DNA from: Agriterribacter humi
GTDB taxonomy: Bacteria > Bacteroidota > Bacteroidia > Chitinophagales > Chitinophagaceae
Direction of reading: 5' to 3'
Length of the DNA: 64,000 bases
Assembly: GCF_009192765.1 (NCBI RefSeq)
Contig: NZ_VOHQ01000014.1
Coordinates: forward strand, 62,001-126,000
Positions 43,515 to 51,773 of the stretch are shown here, one piece after another. The notes beneath the pieces were generated by a model that worked only from the letters and a program-made list of their open reading frames with translations, ran no database searches and was not told the origin of the DNA. Each line of letters starts with the position of its first letter. Within the stretch, counting starts at the first letter, position 1. A program made the translations under genes and the position numbers.

Positions 43515-44300
43515 ATGGCATCATTAATAGGATCTGTTTTGTTTTTCGCTTTATGCCTCGCTTTATTTTTTGTAATAAGAAAGAGAAAGCGATATGTATA
43601 TGCAGTACCCGATAATATTCCCCAACTGTTATCAGATCATGTAGCTTATTACCGGGAGCTGGCGCCTGAACAAAAAACGGCATTTGAAAAAAGAGTAAAA
43701 GCGTTTCTTTCCTATATCCGCATTCATGGTGTGAACACCGAAGTGGAAGACTTAGATAAGGTGCTGGTGGCCAGCAGCGCGGTAATACCGGTTTTTGGAT
43801 TTGATGAATGGCGTTATTATAATTTGAAAGACGTGTTATTGTATGGCGATAGGTTTAATACAGAAGATTTTTCCACAACGGGTGATGAACGCCATACACT
43901 TGGAATGGTGGGAACAGGCGCCCTGCAGCGCATGATGATCTTATCGAAACCCGCGCTCAGGCAGGGCTTCCTTAATGAAAGCCAGAAAGACAATACCGGT
44001 ATCCACGAATTCGTGCATTTATTAGATAAGGCCGACGGCGCGACCGATGGTATACCCGAAGCGTTATTACACCAGCAGTATACCATTCCATGGATCAAAT
44101 ATATGAGTGAAGCCATCCATCATATAAAAACCGGCCAGTCGGATATTGATGTGTACGGCGCCACTAATCATGCGGAATTTTTTGCAGTGGCAGCCGAATA
44201 TTTTTTTAACCGCCCCGACCTGTTTAAGGTAAACCACCCCGAACTCTTTGCATTGATGGAAAAAATATTTAACCAGCGGCGGGGGACTAACGGGCGATAA
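43515..44300 (+). CDS. MtfA-like zinc metallopeptidase (M90 family), membrane-anchored
   Basis: 261 residues. One N-terminal transmembrane helix (about 4-21) followed by RKRKR, so the catalytic part faces the cytoplasm. The zinc site is HEFVH (164-168) with the third ligand probably Glu221 in NHAEFFAVAAEYFF. Family landmarks such as FGFDEWRYYNL and the aspartate-rich loop DKADGATDG are present. MtfA in enterobacteria binds the regulator Mlc and has aminopeptidase activity; the role in Bacteroidota is unknown. A second M90 homologue is at 49464-50300. Confidence 0.85.
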   Translation: MASLIGSVLFFALCLALFFVIRKRKRYVYAVPDNIPQLLSDHVAYYRELAPEQKTAFEKRVKAFLSYIRIHGVNTEVEDLDKVLVASSAVIPVFGFDEWRYYNLKDVLLYGDRFNTEDFSTTGDERHTLGMVGTGALQRMMILSKPALRQGFLNESQKDNTGIHEFVHLLDKADGATDGIPEALLHQQYTIPWIKYMSEAIHHIKTGQSDIDVYGATNHAEFFAVAAEYFFNRPDLFKVNHPELFALMEKIFNQRRGTNGR

Positions 44301-44719
44301 AGGGGGAAAGACCTGAGTAAATGAAAAGAATAAGAGGGGTTGGCGGTTGAATAGCAATGCTTTTCTGCATTTTTTTTGTTATCCTGTCGCAGATTTAGTA
44401 AATATTTGCGATACCACAAGAGAACTTTTAATCCCAACTAATTGCCCCAAAAACCAAAGCCTTTACAAATGAGTAAAAAAAGTAACAATTCTCTTTACTG
44501 CTTAGCGTTAGATTGATTTTTTAAAATGTTGAGATAATTTCGCCAGGTTTGTGCAGATAGGGAAATAGAACTGACCGCCAACAATGATAAATGTAACGGA
44601 ATTTTTAGCTCAAATTTAATTTACATTCGTCAACACGAAACTGCTGTCTAAAACTGGTGTCATTTTTTTCGTCTGTTCACTTGCATCAAGGTTTGTCGTA
44701 AGATCGGTTTTTCAATTAT
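44301..44719. other. 419-bp spacer between convergent genes
   Basis: Besides the weak hairpin at 44356-44377 nothing recognisable is present: no ORF with coding character, no tRNA and no long repeat. It is A/T-rich compared with the flanking genes. Confidence 0.5.
44356..44377 (+). terminator. weak intrinsic terminator after the M90 gene
   Basis: AATGC (44356-44360) can pair with GCATT (44367-44371) across TTTTCT and is followed by a run of T to 44377. The stem is short, so strength is doubtful. Confidence 0.45.
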
Positions 44720-45028
44720 CTAGTTATCTGGGATTATATATACAGTATAAACTTTATCTCCTGTTGAATAGACTACTTGAGATTTTGAACCTTTTGTTTC
44801 CCAAAAATCGAAATTCGGAATATTACTATTATTAGGAGATATTATCTTTTTTACAACTTCACTCTTTACTTCGATTTCTCCAGCAAGCTCTGTTTGAATA
44901 ACTGTTTTGGTACCGTAGCAATCCACATAGACTTTATGAGACCCGTTTGGAAGTTTATCTGATTCGCCTTCGCCACAAGAGATAAAACCTGAAATGCCCA
45001 GGATGCTAATAATTAATGATTTTAACAT
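44720..45028 (-). CDS. small lipoprotein of unknown function
   Basis: 102 residues from the ATG at 45028; an upstream TTG would add four residues. The lipobox is GFISC (Cys about 18) followed by GEGESDK. The rest is a short beta-rich segment (HKVYVDCYGTKTVIQTELAG, then VVYSTGDKVYTVYIIPDN) with one extra Cys. I do not recognise a family. It is convergent with the M90 gene and lies downstream of another lipoprotein gene with a strong terminator between, so it probably has its own promoter. Confidence 0.6.
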   Translation of the reverse strand: MLKSLIISILGISGFISCGEGESDKLPNGSHKVYVDCYGTKTVIQTELAGEIEVKSEVVKKIISPNNSNIPNFDFWETKGSKSQVVYSTGDKVYTVYIIPDN

Positions 45029-45055
45029 GGTTACAACCAAATGAATGCATAAAAA

Positions 45056-45087
45056 GTAAACCCTTCTTTTTTACAAGAAGGGTTTAC
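45056..45087 (-). terminator. strong intrinsic terminator after the 231-residue lipoprotein gene
   Basis: GTAAACCCTTCTT (45056-45068) pairs perfectly with AAGAAGGGTTTAC (45075-45087) across a 6-nt loop. On minus, a TTTTT tract (45055-45051) follows the stem, as expected for the gene ending at 45110. Confidence 0.92.
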
Positions 45088-45109
45088 AAAACAGTTAATA
45101 TCATTATCA

Positions 45110-45805
45110 TTATTCAGGGCAGGAGAGATAACCATTATCAATCTTTCCATCCGTATAATTCTCATTGATTTTAGAAGCTGTTTCAAGAACCTGTTCAATG
45201 GTATAGCTGGTGCTGCATCCGCCCAATACCTTATTGGCTTCTTCCAGGAAGGCCGATACAGGCTGGTTGGCAAAGCCGCCGGATGTGATTATCATACTGC
45301 CAAGACCAGTTCCTGCAGTGCCAAATGCCGGATCGTAATTGTCGAAGCCAACACTTAGTGTTAGAGCAGTTAAATGACTGACAAGTGTATTTTTTAATGC
45401 TGTAGTAGATGGGTTTGTATAATTGGCCGACAATGTCGCCGGGGTGCCTCCCGCAGGTAAATAATCAGTAATTGCCTGGGCCGAAGTTAGTTTTACATAA
45501 TAGTTATCGGGGTAACAGCCAATGTACAGTCCATCAGGAAATGCCGCCGTGAAATTTGAGTGAAGATACACACCGGGATTATTACCCTTAGGTACAGCTC
45601 CCCAGCCTCCGGGCGTTTGTGTTCTTAACTGTCCGCAGTCGGCAGGAAGTGTAATCAGGAGAGACATTTGGTCTCCTGCCTTCATTGTGGCACTGGTGTT
45701 GCCATTTTTCCCGGAAAGGGTGCTATAACTTGTTTCTTTCTGACAGCCGTAAAAGAATAACAGCATAAGGACTAAGGGTTGTAACCTGAAAATTTTTTGG
45801 AGCAT
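45110..45805 (-). CDS. lipoprotein with recurrent Bacteroidota surface-protein module
   Basis: 231 residues. The lipobox is FFYGC (Cys21), then QKETSYS. From about 55 on the sequence has a pattern I have seen as a module in large Bacteroidota surface proteins: CGQLRTQTPGGWG, NNPGVYLHSNFTAAFPDGLY, a middle LVSHLTALTLSVGFD and late ANKVLGGCSTSYT with INENYTDG near the end. Four Cys after the anchor could form disulphides. Here the module stands alone as a lipoprotein. No enzymatic signature is visible and the function is unknown. Confidence 0.65.
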   Translation of the reverse strand: MLQKIFRLQPLVLMLLFFYGCQKETSYSTLSGKNGNTSATMKAGDQMSLLITLPADCGQLRTQTPGGWGAVPKGNNPGVYLHSNFTAAFPDGLYIGCYPDNYYVKLTSAQAITDYLPAGGTPATLSANYTNPSTTALKNTLVSHLTALTLSVGFDNYDPAFGTAGTGLGSMIITSGGFANQPVSAFLEEANKVLGGCSTSYTIEQVLETASKINENYTDGKIDNGYLSCPE

Positions 45806-46147
45806 AAGGTTTTTTTACATTAACAATTAAATTACCGGTGTTTTTCAGTGTAGAAATTGAGGCGCTGCATGTTAAGATATGAATGCGCTAAATTAGTTAA
45901 CTGTTACGGAAACCCATAGCCTGCTTGGTTATCATAGGATACTATTTCAAAATCGGGGCCATGCGATGATTATTTCAGACGGGTGAATTTTTTCAATGAA
46001 ACTGCAATTTATGTTTTCGGCGCCTCCTCAGGGTGTTGTTTTAAGTGAAAATCATTACCCGTATTGACCTTCCTCTTATCGTACTATTAACCCCAGGTTG
46101 TTTGAATCTTTAATGCACTATCAAATTGCTCCAATTCATCTATCGTC
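45806..46147. other. 342-bp spacer upstream of the lipoprotein gene
   Basis: No ORF of coding character and no exact TAnnTTTG box on minus was found near the lipoprotein start. No stable hairpin follows the heme-protein stop at 46148. I see nothing definable here. Confidence 0.4.
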
Positions 46148-49100
46148 TTATTTCGCCTGCCGTATAAATGCCAGCAGGTTGGACATTTGCTGTGGCGTGA
46201 TCTGTTTTTCCAGCCCGGCCGGCATGGCCGACATGCCCAATGCTTTCAGCGACTGTATGTCCTGCCGGGCAATGATTGTTTTTTGTCCGCCATAATTGTT
46301 TAAGGTAATTGCAGTGGGTGTTTCCGTTTCAATCAATCCCTGCACGGTTTCGCCCGATGTTAATTGCAGCAGCCATATGTCATAGCCATCGGCAATAGAC
46401 AAGCCGGGGTTGAGGATATCGTTCATTACCGATTCTGGACGGCGGTTACGGATCGTACCCAGGTCAGGACCAAATGCTACGCCATAAGCGCCGCCCACCT
46501 GGTGGCAAACAGCGCAATTTTTCTGGTAAACCATTTTACCACTGTCGGCATTGCTTTTTAAACTAAGTGCCGGAAGATAGGCTTTAATGATGGCTGAGCG
46601 TTCACCCTCCTGCTTGCTGAGCAAAGCACGGGAGCGTTTGCGCAATGTTTCGTTGCCCTGCGCCATCAGCGCTACGCTCCGCGGCCATCCAATAACGGAA
46701 GGATCAATTTTATCGGCTTCTATCGCGTCTAATAATAATGTGATCCGGTCATCGCCCCGCATAAAGCTATTGATACCTGCATCACGCAGGGCGGGGGTAA
46801 GCGAAGTCCAATGCTCCAACAGGTAATGACTGATCATCGTACCGGGTATGGCGCTCAGCGTACGCAATGCCGCCAGTTGAATGGCTGTGGGTTCTGTTGG
46901 GGAGATTAAATTTTTTAAAAGGTCAGCGTTATGCGAAGGATCGCCTAAAGAAAGGAATTGGATGGCTTCTAATCTTTCTTCAATGGGACCACGTTGATCT
47001 GCCGCCGTTCGGGCCGACCGTTCAAGTCTTGTTTTCGTTTGTTCACCTTTGGGTAGCCCCATTACCTGCAATAATTGCAAACCGGCGTTTCGTATATCCG
47101 GAGAAGGGTGAGTAAATGCAGATTGCAGCAACAGTTCCTGTTCTTTTTCAAAGGGAGCGTAATCCTTTTTGTTACGCATACCTCTTGCCAATCCTTTTAA
47201 AACGGCTGCCTGCCATCCCGCATTGTTTCCGGCTTTCGTTTGCAATGCTTTCCTCATTAAAGATGAAATGACAGCAGCATCTCCACCGGCCGCTGACATA
47301 GCACTTAAGTGTTCCACCAAAGATGTATAGGCGGGAACATCATCTTTAAAGCGGGTTAATACTGTTGTTAATAAATTGGATTGAAAAGCAGGCTTTGCCG
47401 AAAGTGCCGCGATCTGTATCCAGGGATCGTTGATATCGCGGAATAAAATATTCTTCCTTGCTTCAGCGGCTTCTGCTGTATTGATATAACCCAGTGAGCA
47501 AGCCAACTGGAAACGAACCTTTGCGTTGCTGTCGTTTTGAAGCGGGTACAATTTGTTTACCAGTTCAGGGCTTGTAGTAAGAAAAGGTTCGGACAGGCGG
47601 ATGGCGTTTTCACGAATGCCTGCTATGGTATCATGCAGCGCTTTTATAATATGCTCCGGGCGGAGCTCATCTAATCCTTCAAGTGTCCACAGCGCATGAA
47701 GCCTGCCTGCAGGTGATTGTGTGTTCCCAGTCGTTTGGATGAGTGTTGGTATTGCTTCTTTTGCCTTTCGGTCTGTCAGCAAACGTTGTGCATTCCTTCG
47801 CCACCATATATTCGGGTCGGCTAATTTTTCCACAAGTTGTGCGTCAGTGGCATCGCCTAATTTCAGACCGGCAGCCCATGATGCATGTGGGGTACCCTTT
47901 GGCGTTATACGGTATATTCTCCCCTGGTCCATGCCATTATACAGCGCTCCTGATTTCACCACTTCATCGGCCATCCATTCGGGATGTTCAATAATTTTCC
48001 GGTAATAATCGCATATATACAAAGCGCCATCGGGTCCTGTATACATATTAACAGGTCTGAACCAGGCATCAGTAGAAGCTAAAAATTCTGTATGATCATA
48101 TAAACGGCTGGCGCTAAAGCTGGCGCCCTTATCCCGCACGATATCCGCATGCACTATATTGCTTACCGGCTCGGCAACAAAACTCACACTATCAAAAGGC
48201 GAAGGGAAAAGCCCGCCCTGGTAAAAAGTCAGTCCGCAAGCGGAGGTGAACACGCCAATATCCGTGAGCAACTGGTGATCCGGGTTTTTGGTGATGGGGT
48301 AAACATCTGCAGCATCGCCATGGTCGGAAATGGATTGCGTGGCATTCGACACCAGTAGTTCCGGGTTGCGACGCAGGTAAGCATCGGCAATTACTTCATG
48401 CATGATATGATTGGCATTGCTCACCAATAAATGTCGGCCCCAGGTGTCGAAGCTATGGCCGAACTGGGTATTGCCGGAGAGTGTTTCTAATTGCATCCTG
48501 TCTGGCCGAAAGCGAATGCTGCGGCCCAACGCATTATCAGGCAAACGCGGACTATCTTTTTGCGCGGTATAGTACACATCGGTTCCGCGGTCGCCAAATT
48601 CTTTTTCGTATACTTTGGGTGTCACGGCGGGCTCATGTCCTATATATATCCAGTTATCAATTCCCAGTAAGGGATTGTTTACATTATGCTGTGGGTTCGA
48701 CAATGCGAAACCCGTTAGCAGGGTGTCGCGGATATCGGCTTTTCCATCGCCATCGCTGTCTTCAAAATACATCACATTAGGCGGGTCGGTAACCATCACG
48801 CCTTTCTTCCAGCGCATAATGCCGGTGGGCAAAACCAGTCCCTCAGCAAAAACAATACTTTTATCCATCTGCCCATCGCCATCGGTATCGTTGAGCAGCT
48901 TTATTTTTCCCGAACCGGTTTTATCCAATGGGTAGCCATGCATTTCCACCACGTACATGCGGCCGTACTCATCAATTTCCATAGCCACCGGGTCGGAGAT
49001 CAGCGGTTCGCTGGCAACCAGTTCAATCTGAAAGCCAGGCGCCAGCTCAAAAGTGGAAAGTGCTTCTTCCGGCGATAGGCCGTGCTGCGGCGGACGGCTG

Positions 49101-49183
49101 TTACGGCAGCTAATCATTACCGGTAGGAAAAGTAACAACTGCAGAAACGCATGGCAAAAAGGACGAACAAAAATAAATTTCAT
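46148..49183 (-). CDS. PVC-type heme-binding CxxCH lipoprotein, copy 3 (paralogue of copy 1)
   Basis: 1,011 residues from the ATG at 49183; the 19 residues read upstream precede an evident signal peptide and are unlikely. Lipobox VMISC. It follows copy 1 block by block: MEIDEYGRMYVVEMHGYP, NDTDGDGQMDKS, QSISDHGDA, FVAEPVSNIVHADI, HEAT repeats with GRLHALWTLEGL, and a cytochrome c module with CAVCH (890-894) and GMSAMPAG. The two clearly descend from a recent duplication, while copy 2 is far more distant. It stands alone on the opposite strand, without ceramidase-like or TIM-barrel partners. Its job should mirror copy 1: oxidation of an unknown substrate with heme electron transfer. Confidence 0.85.
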   Translation of the reverse strand: MKFIFVRPFCHAFLQLLLFLPVMISCRNSRPPQHGLSPEEALSTFELAPGFQIELVASEPLISDPVAMEIDEYGRMYVVEMHGYPLDKTGSGKIKLLNDTDGDGQMDKSIVFAEGLVLPTGIMRWKKGVMVTDPPNVMYFEDSDGDGKADIRDTLLTGFALSNPQHNVNNPLLGIDNWIYIGHEPAVTPKVYEKEFGDRGTDVYYTAQKDSPRLPDNALGRSIRFRPDRMQLETLSGNTQFGHSFDTWGRHLLVSNANHIMHEVIADAYLRRNPELLVSNATQSISDHGDAADVYPITKNPDHQLLTDIGVFTSACGLTFYQGGLFPSPFDSVSFVAEPVSNIVHADIVRDKGASFSASRLYDHTEFLASTDAWFRPVNMYTGPDGALYICDYYRKIIEHPEWMADEVVKSGALYNGMDQGRIYRITPKGTPHASWAAGLKLGDATDAQLVEKLADPNIWWRRNAQRLLTDRKAKEAIPTLIQTTGNTQSPAGRLHALWTLEGLDELRPEHIIKALHDTIAGIRENAIRLSEPFLTTSPELVNKLYPLQNDSNAKVRFQLACSLGYINTAEAAEARKNILFRDINDPWIQIAALSAKPAFQSNLLTTVLTRFKDDVPAYTSLVEHLSAMSAAGGDAAVISSLMRKALQTKAGNNAGWQAAVLKGLARGMRNKKDYAPFEKEQELLLQSAFTHPSPDIRNAGLQLLQVMGLPKGEQTKTRLERSARTAADQRGPIEERLEAIQFLSLGDPSHNADLLKNLISPTEPTAIQLAALRTLSAIPGTMISHYLLEHWTSLTPALRDAGINSFMRGDDRITLLLDAIEADKIDPSVIGWPRSVALMAQGNETLRKRSRALLSKQEGERSAIIKAYLPALSLKSNADSGKMVYQKNCAVCHQVGGAYGVAFGPDLGTIRNRRPESVMNDILNPGLSIADGYDIWLLQLTSGETVQGLIETETPTAITLNNYGGQKTIIARQDIQSLKALGMSAMPAGLEKQITPQQMSNLLAFIRQAK

Positions 49184-49463
49184 GAAATGCGGAGTATTGT
49201 TGTTTGAAGGGTATACAAAATGCCTGAACGAATGTATCAATTAATCCGTGCAGTACAAAGCTCTAATGGTGTGCAGGGGTCGAGTTAAGTAGGGTTTTGG
49301 AACACAGTGACACGGGAGGCACAAAGACATGGCGGTAGTTGCTGTAGACAGTAATCGGTCGGATAAGTTGCGGTACCATGGTGATTGTAAATATAATTAC
49401 TTTCCTGACAGTGCTGCAACTTCACTCCATAACTTTTCTGATCAGGCGCTTTTTAGTCTATGC

Positions 49464-50300
49464 TTATATATTTGGCGGGTGCTGGTTTAATAGCGCAGTC
49501 ATGCTCTCATACAAATCCGGGTACGTTGCTTTTAGTTGCGCGGGACGTTCAAAAAACAATTCAACGCTCTCTGCCCAAAATTCCTGAAAATTATTCAATG
49601 CATATTCCGAATAAAGATCATTGCCCGGAGATTTTTCCTGCTCAAAAACCTTGTTTCCGAAATTGTTGAATTGAGAAAAATGTGTTACAAAATTACTATC
49701 CGCATTTTGGTTGGTCTCAAAATTCTGAAAATAATACGCGTGGGCCATTTCATGCAATCCCACATTTTCACCATCATCAGGATATTGATATCCTTCTAAA
49801 AAATGTTTCCACGAAATACGAATGCTGCTTCCTGATACGTTGCCGGCCAATACACGCAAAAATGGGCTTACGCCAATAAATTCAGCGGGAAAAATATGTA
49901 TGAATTTAAAATGCGGTAGTAAATACGTTTCAAGCCCGAAGCTTAGCTTTATTGCTGTGGCACTAACAAGAATCGGCATTTCCCTGAAGCCGCTTTTATC
50001 ATGAATAATAAATATTTTTCTCCTCATAAATTCTTTAAGGCGGCGTAAAAAAATTTCTTTGTCAGGCGCAAACAGGTTGTTGAAATAAGAAAGATGCTTT
50101 GTAATCACTGTTCTTAACGTTTCATCGGAGAAATGCAGCTCACTGCCGCGGTAAATCAAAAACCCGTTTTCATTTTCGTTTTCTGCGGTCTCATTTCCGT
50201 TATTGTTTGTAAGCGCATCCCTGCCTTGCCCGCCTATCCGGTTAATAAAAAAGATCAATGCAATAACAGTCACCAGGGCAGCAATAAATTCAAATAACAT
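49464..50300 (-). CDS. MtfA-like zinc metallopeptidase (M90 family), second copy
   Basis: 278 residues. One N-terminal transmembrane helix (about 2-20), then an Asn/Glu-rich linker (about 28-46). The catalytic domain has HEMAH (183-187) and the third ligand region NFQEFWAESVELFFERP (Glu240). It shares the M90 layout with the protein at 43515-44300 but is clearly divergent. Its substrate is unknown. It is not in an evident operon; the spacer 49184-49463 contains an ACACAGTGACACGGGAGGCACAAAGACA-like degenerate repeat and no gene. Confidence 0.83.
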   Translation of the reverse strand: MLFEFIAALVTVIALIFFINRIGGQGRDALTNNNGNETAENENENGFLIYRGSELHFSDETLRTVITKHLSYFNNLFAPDKEIFLRRLKEFMRRKIFIIHDKSGFREMPILVSATAIKLSFGLETYLLPHFKFIHIFPAEFIGVSPFLRVLAGNVSGSSIRISWKHFLEGYQYPDDGENVGLHEMAHAYYFQNFETNQNADSNFVTHFSQFNNFGNKVFEQEKSPGNDLYSEYALNNFQEFWAESVELFFERPAQLKATYPDLYESMTALLNQHPPNI

Positions 50301-50372
50301 TCCCGCTGTTTTTATCTATAGAATAATTGAGATTTTACTTCCGTACTATATTTTGAGCAATGCCGCACCTTC

Positions 50373-51716
50373 TTATGCTTCCAGCCCCAGTCTTGCGGAA
50401 AGATCGGAAGCAAATACATTTGAAGGGTCGTACTTTCTTTTAATAGCTAACCACGCTTCGTACTGCGGGTACATGAGCCTGAAGGTTGCTTTATCGAGCA
50501 TGGCATCTTTACCCAGGTATATCCTTCCGCCGGCCTGTAATACAACCTGGTCTAACTGTTTGGTAAATGCTTTCAGATCTTTGGTAACCGGAAAATCAAT
50601 TGCCAGCGTATACCCATGAAAAGGGAAGGATAAAATGCCCTGTCCTGCCCCCATTTTTTTAAAGACATTAAGGAATGGGGTGCAGCCGCTGGAAGCAATC
50701 ATTTCCATGATATGCCTCAGATTAACTATGCCATTTTGTTCGGGGATCACAAACTGGTATTGAATAAAGCCCCTTTTGCCATAACCCCTGTTCCAGTTAT
50801 TGATCATATCCAGCGGAAAAAAAAACTTTTCATAATGTACATAAGGCCTGGGAGAATTTTGTATAAACCCGATCAGCTTGTTTAGCAATCGTACCGTAAC
50901 ATTATTCAATGCAAAACCAGGTAAGAAAAACGGAACGCCGAGTTTGGATGAAGTATGAATTTTTAAAGGTTCCTTTTTTAATGCTTCCGGTAGTTCTTCT
51001 AATGTGGCAGCGTTGCCCACTGTTAACACGCCACTGCCTATGTTTTTTCCGGTAGCAAGTGGGTCAATCCAGGCAACGGAATAATTGTAGTCTTTATACT
51101 GCTCCAGCGCATTCAGCATTTCTTCGAGGGAATTAACCTTTATGGATTGCTGCCTGAAATAAGTGGTTTCCGTTTTTCTGAGCCTGATCTGAGCCGTTAG
51201 TATAATCCCAAGTAAGCCGAGTCCGCCAAAATTGGCGATAAATAAATCCGGATGTTCTTCTCTTGAAGCAGTAACTATACTTCCATCGGCCAGTAAAATG
51301 GTAAAGGAAATTACGCAATTGATGAACGAGCCATCTGCATGATGTGCCTTGCCATGTATATCGTTGGCTATGGATCCGCCTATGGTTACGAACTTGGTTC
51401 CGGGACAAATCATAGGCATCCACCCGCGTGGAGCAAATGCGGTTATAATTTCATCAAGGCTTGCGCCGGCTTCACATTCAAGGATACCCTCCTCCTCATT
51501 CCACGAAAGAAAATGGTGCATCCTTGTACAAATACAAACTTTTTTATTGGTATGGATGGCCTGGTCGCCGTAACTTCTGCCCAGCCCTCTTGCAATAACG
51601 GTTTCCTGCTCTACGGTTTTCTTTAATTCCTGTTCATTTGCCGGGACAATTACATATGAATTGGCTTTTGGATAATTGCCCCAGCCCGCTAATATTTCCT
51701 GATGTTCGGTTGCCAT
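50373..51716 (-). CDS. FAD-linked oxidoreductase, DprE1/L-gulonolactone-oxidase-like
   Basis: 447 residues from the ATG at 51716; an upstream TTG would add six. FAD-binding type-4 (PCMH/VAO) domain about 15-200, with VIARGLGRSYGDQA and a pyrophosphate-binding PGTKFVTIGGSIANDIHGKA followed by HHADGSF. A C-terminal substrate domain follows with KRGFIQYQFVIP and FKKMGAGQGILSFPFHGY. These match the family of DprE1, the decaprenylphosphoryl-ribose 2'-oxidase, although the prenyl-sugar pathway is not evident here. It probably oxidises a sugar or sugar-lipid in the cytoplasm. A promoter box lies just upstream. Confidence 0.82.
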   Translation of the reverse strand: MATEHQEILAGWGNYPKANSYVIVPANEQELKKTVEQETVIARGLGRSYGDQAIHTNKKVCICTRMHHFLSWNEEEGILECEAGASLDEIITAFAPRGWMPMICPGTKFVTIGGSIANDIHGKAHHADGSFINCVISFTILLADGSIVTASREEHPDLFIANFGGLGLLGIILTAQIRLRKTETTYFRQQSIKVNSLEEMLNALEQYKDYNYSVAWIDPLATGKNIGSGVLTVGNAATLEELPEALKKEPLKIHTSSKLGVPFFLPGFALNNVTVRLLNKLIGFIQNSPRPYVHYEKFFFPLDMINNWNRGYGKRGFIQYQFVIPEQNGIVNLRHIMEMIASSGCTPFLNVFKKMGAGQGILSFPFHGYTLAIDFPVTKDLKAFTKQLDQVVLQAGGRIYLGKDAMLDKATFRLMYPQYEAWLAIKRKYDPSNVFASDLSARLGLEA

Positions 51717-51731
51717 AATATAAAAACGCTG

Positions 51732-51739
51732 CAAACTTA
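51732..51739 (-). promoter_or_regulatory. -7 promoter box TAAGTTTG upstream of the FAD oxidoreductase
   Basis: The plus sequence CAAACTTA reads TAAGTTTG on minus, an exact TAnnTTTG match, 15 bp before the ATG at 51716. Transcription would begin about 7-10 nt before the start codon, giving a very short leader. The glycerate kinase gene ends at 51774, so the oxidoreductase can be expressed independently. Confidence 0.5.
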
Positions 51740-51773
51740 TGGTTTAGTAGGTTGAGATAATAATTTTTGATTT

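Noticed and set aside
49378-50004. Several plus-strand ORFs opposite the second M90 gene
   Set aside because: They are antisense to a frame with HEMAH and family signatures and show no motif of their own.
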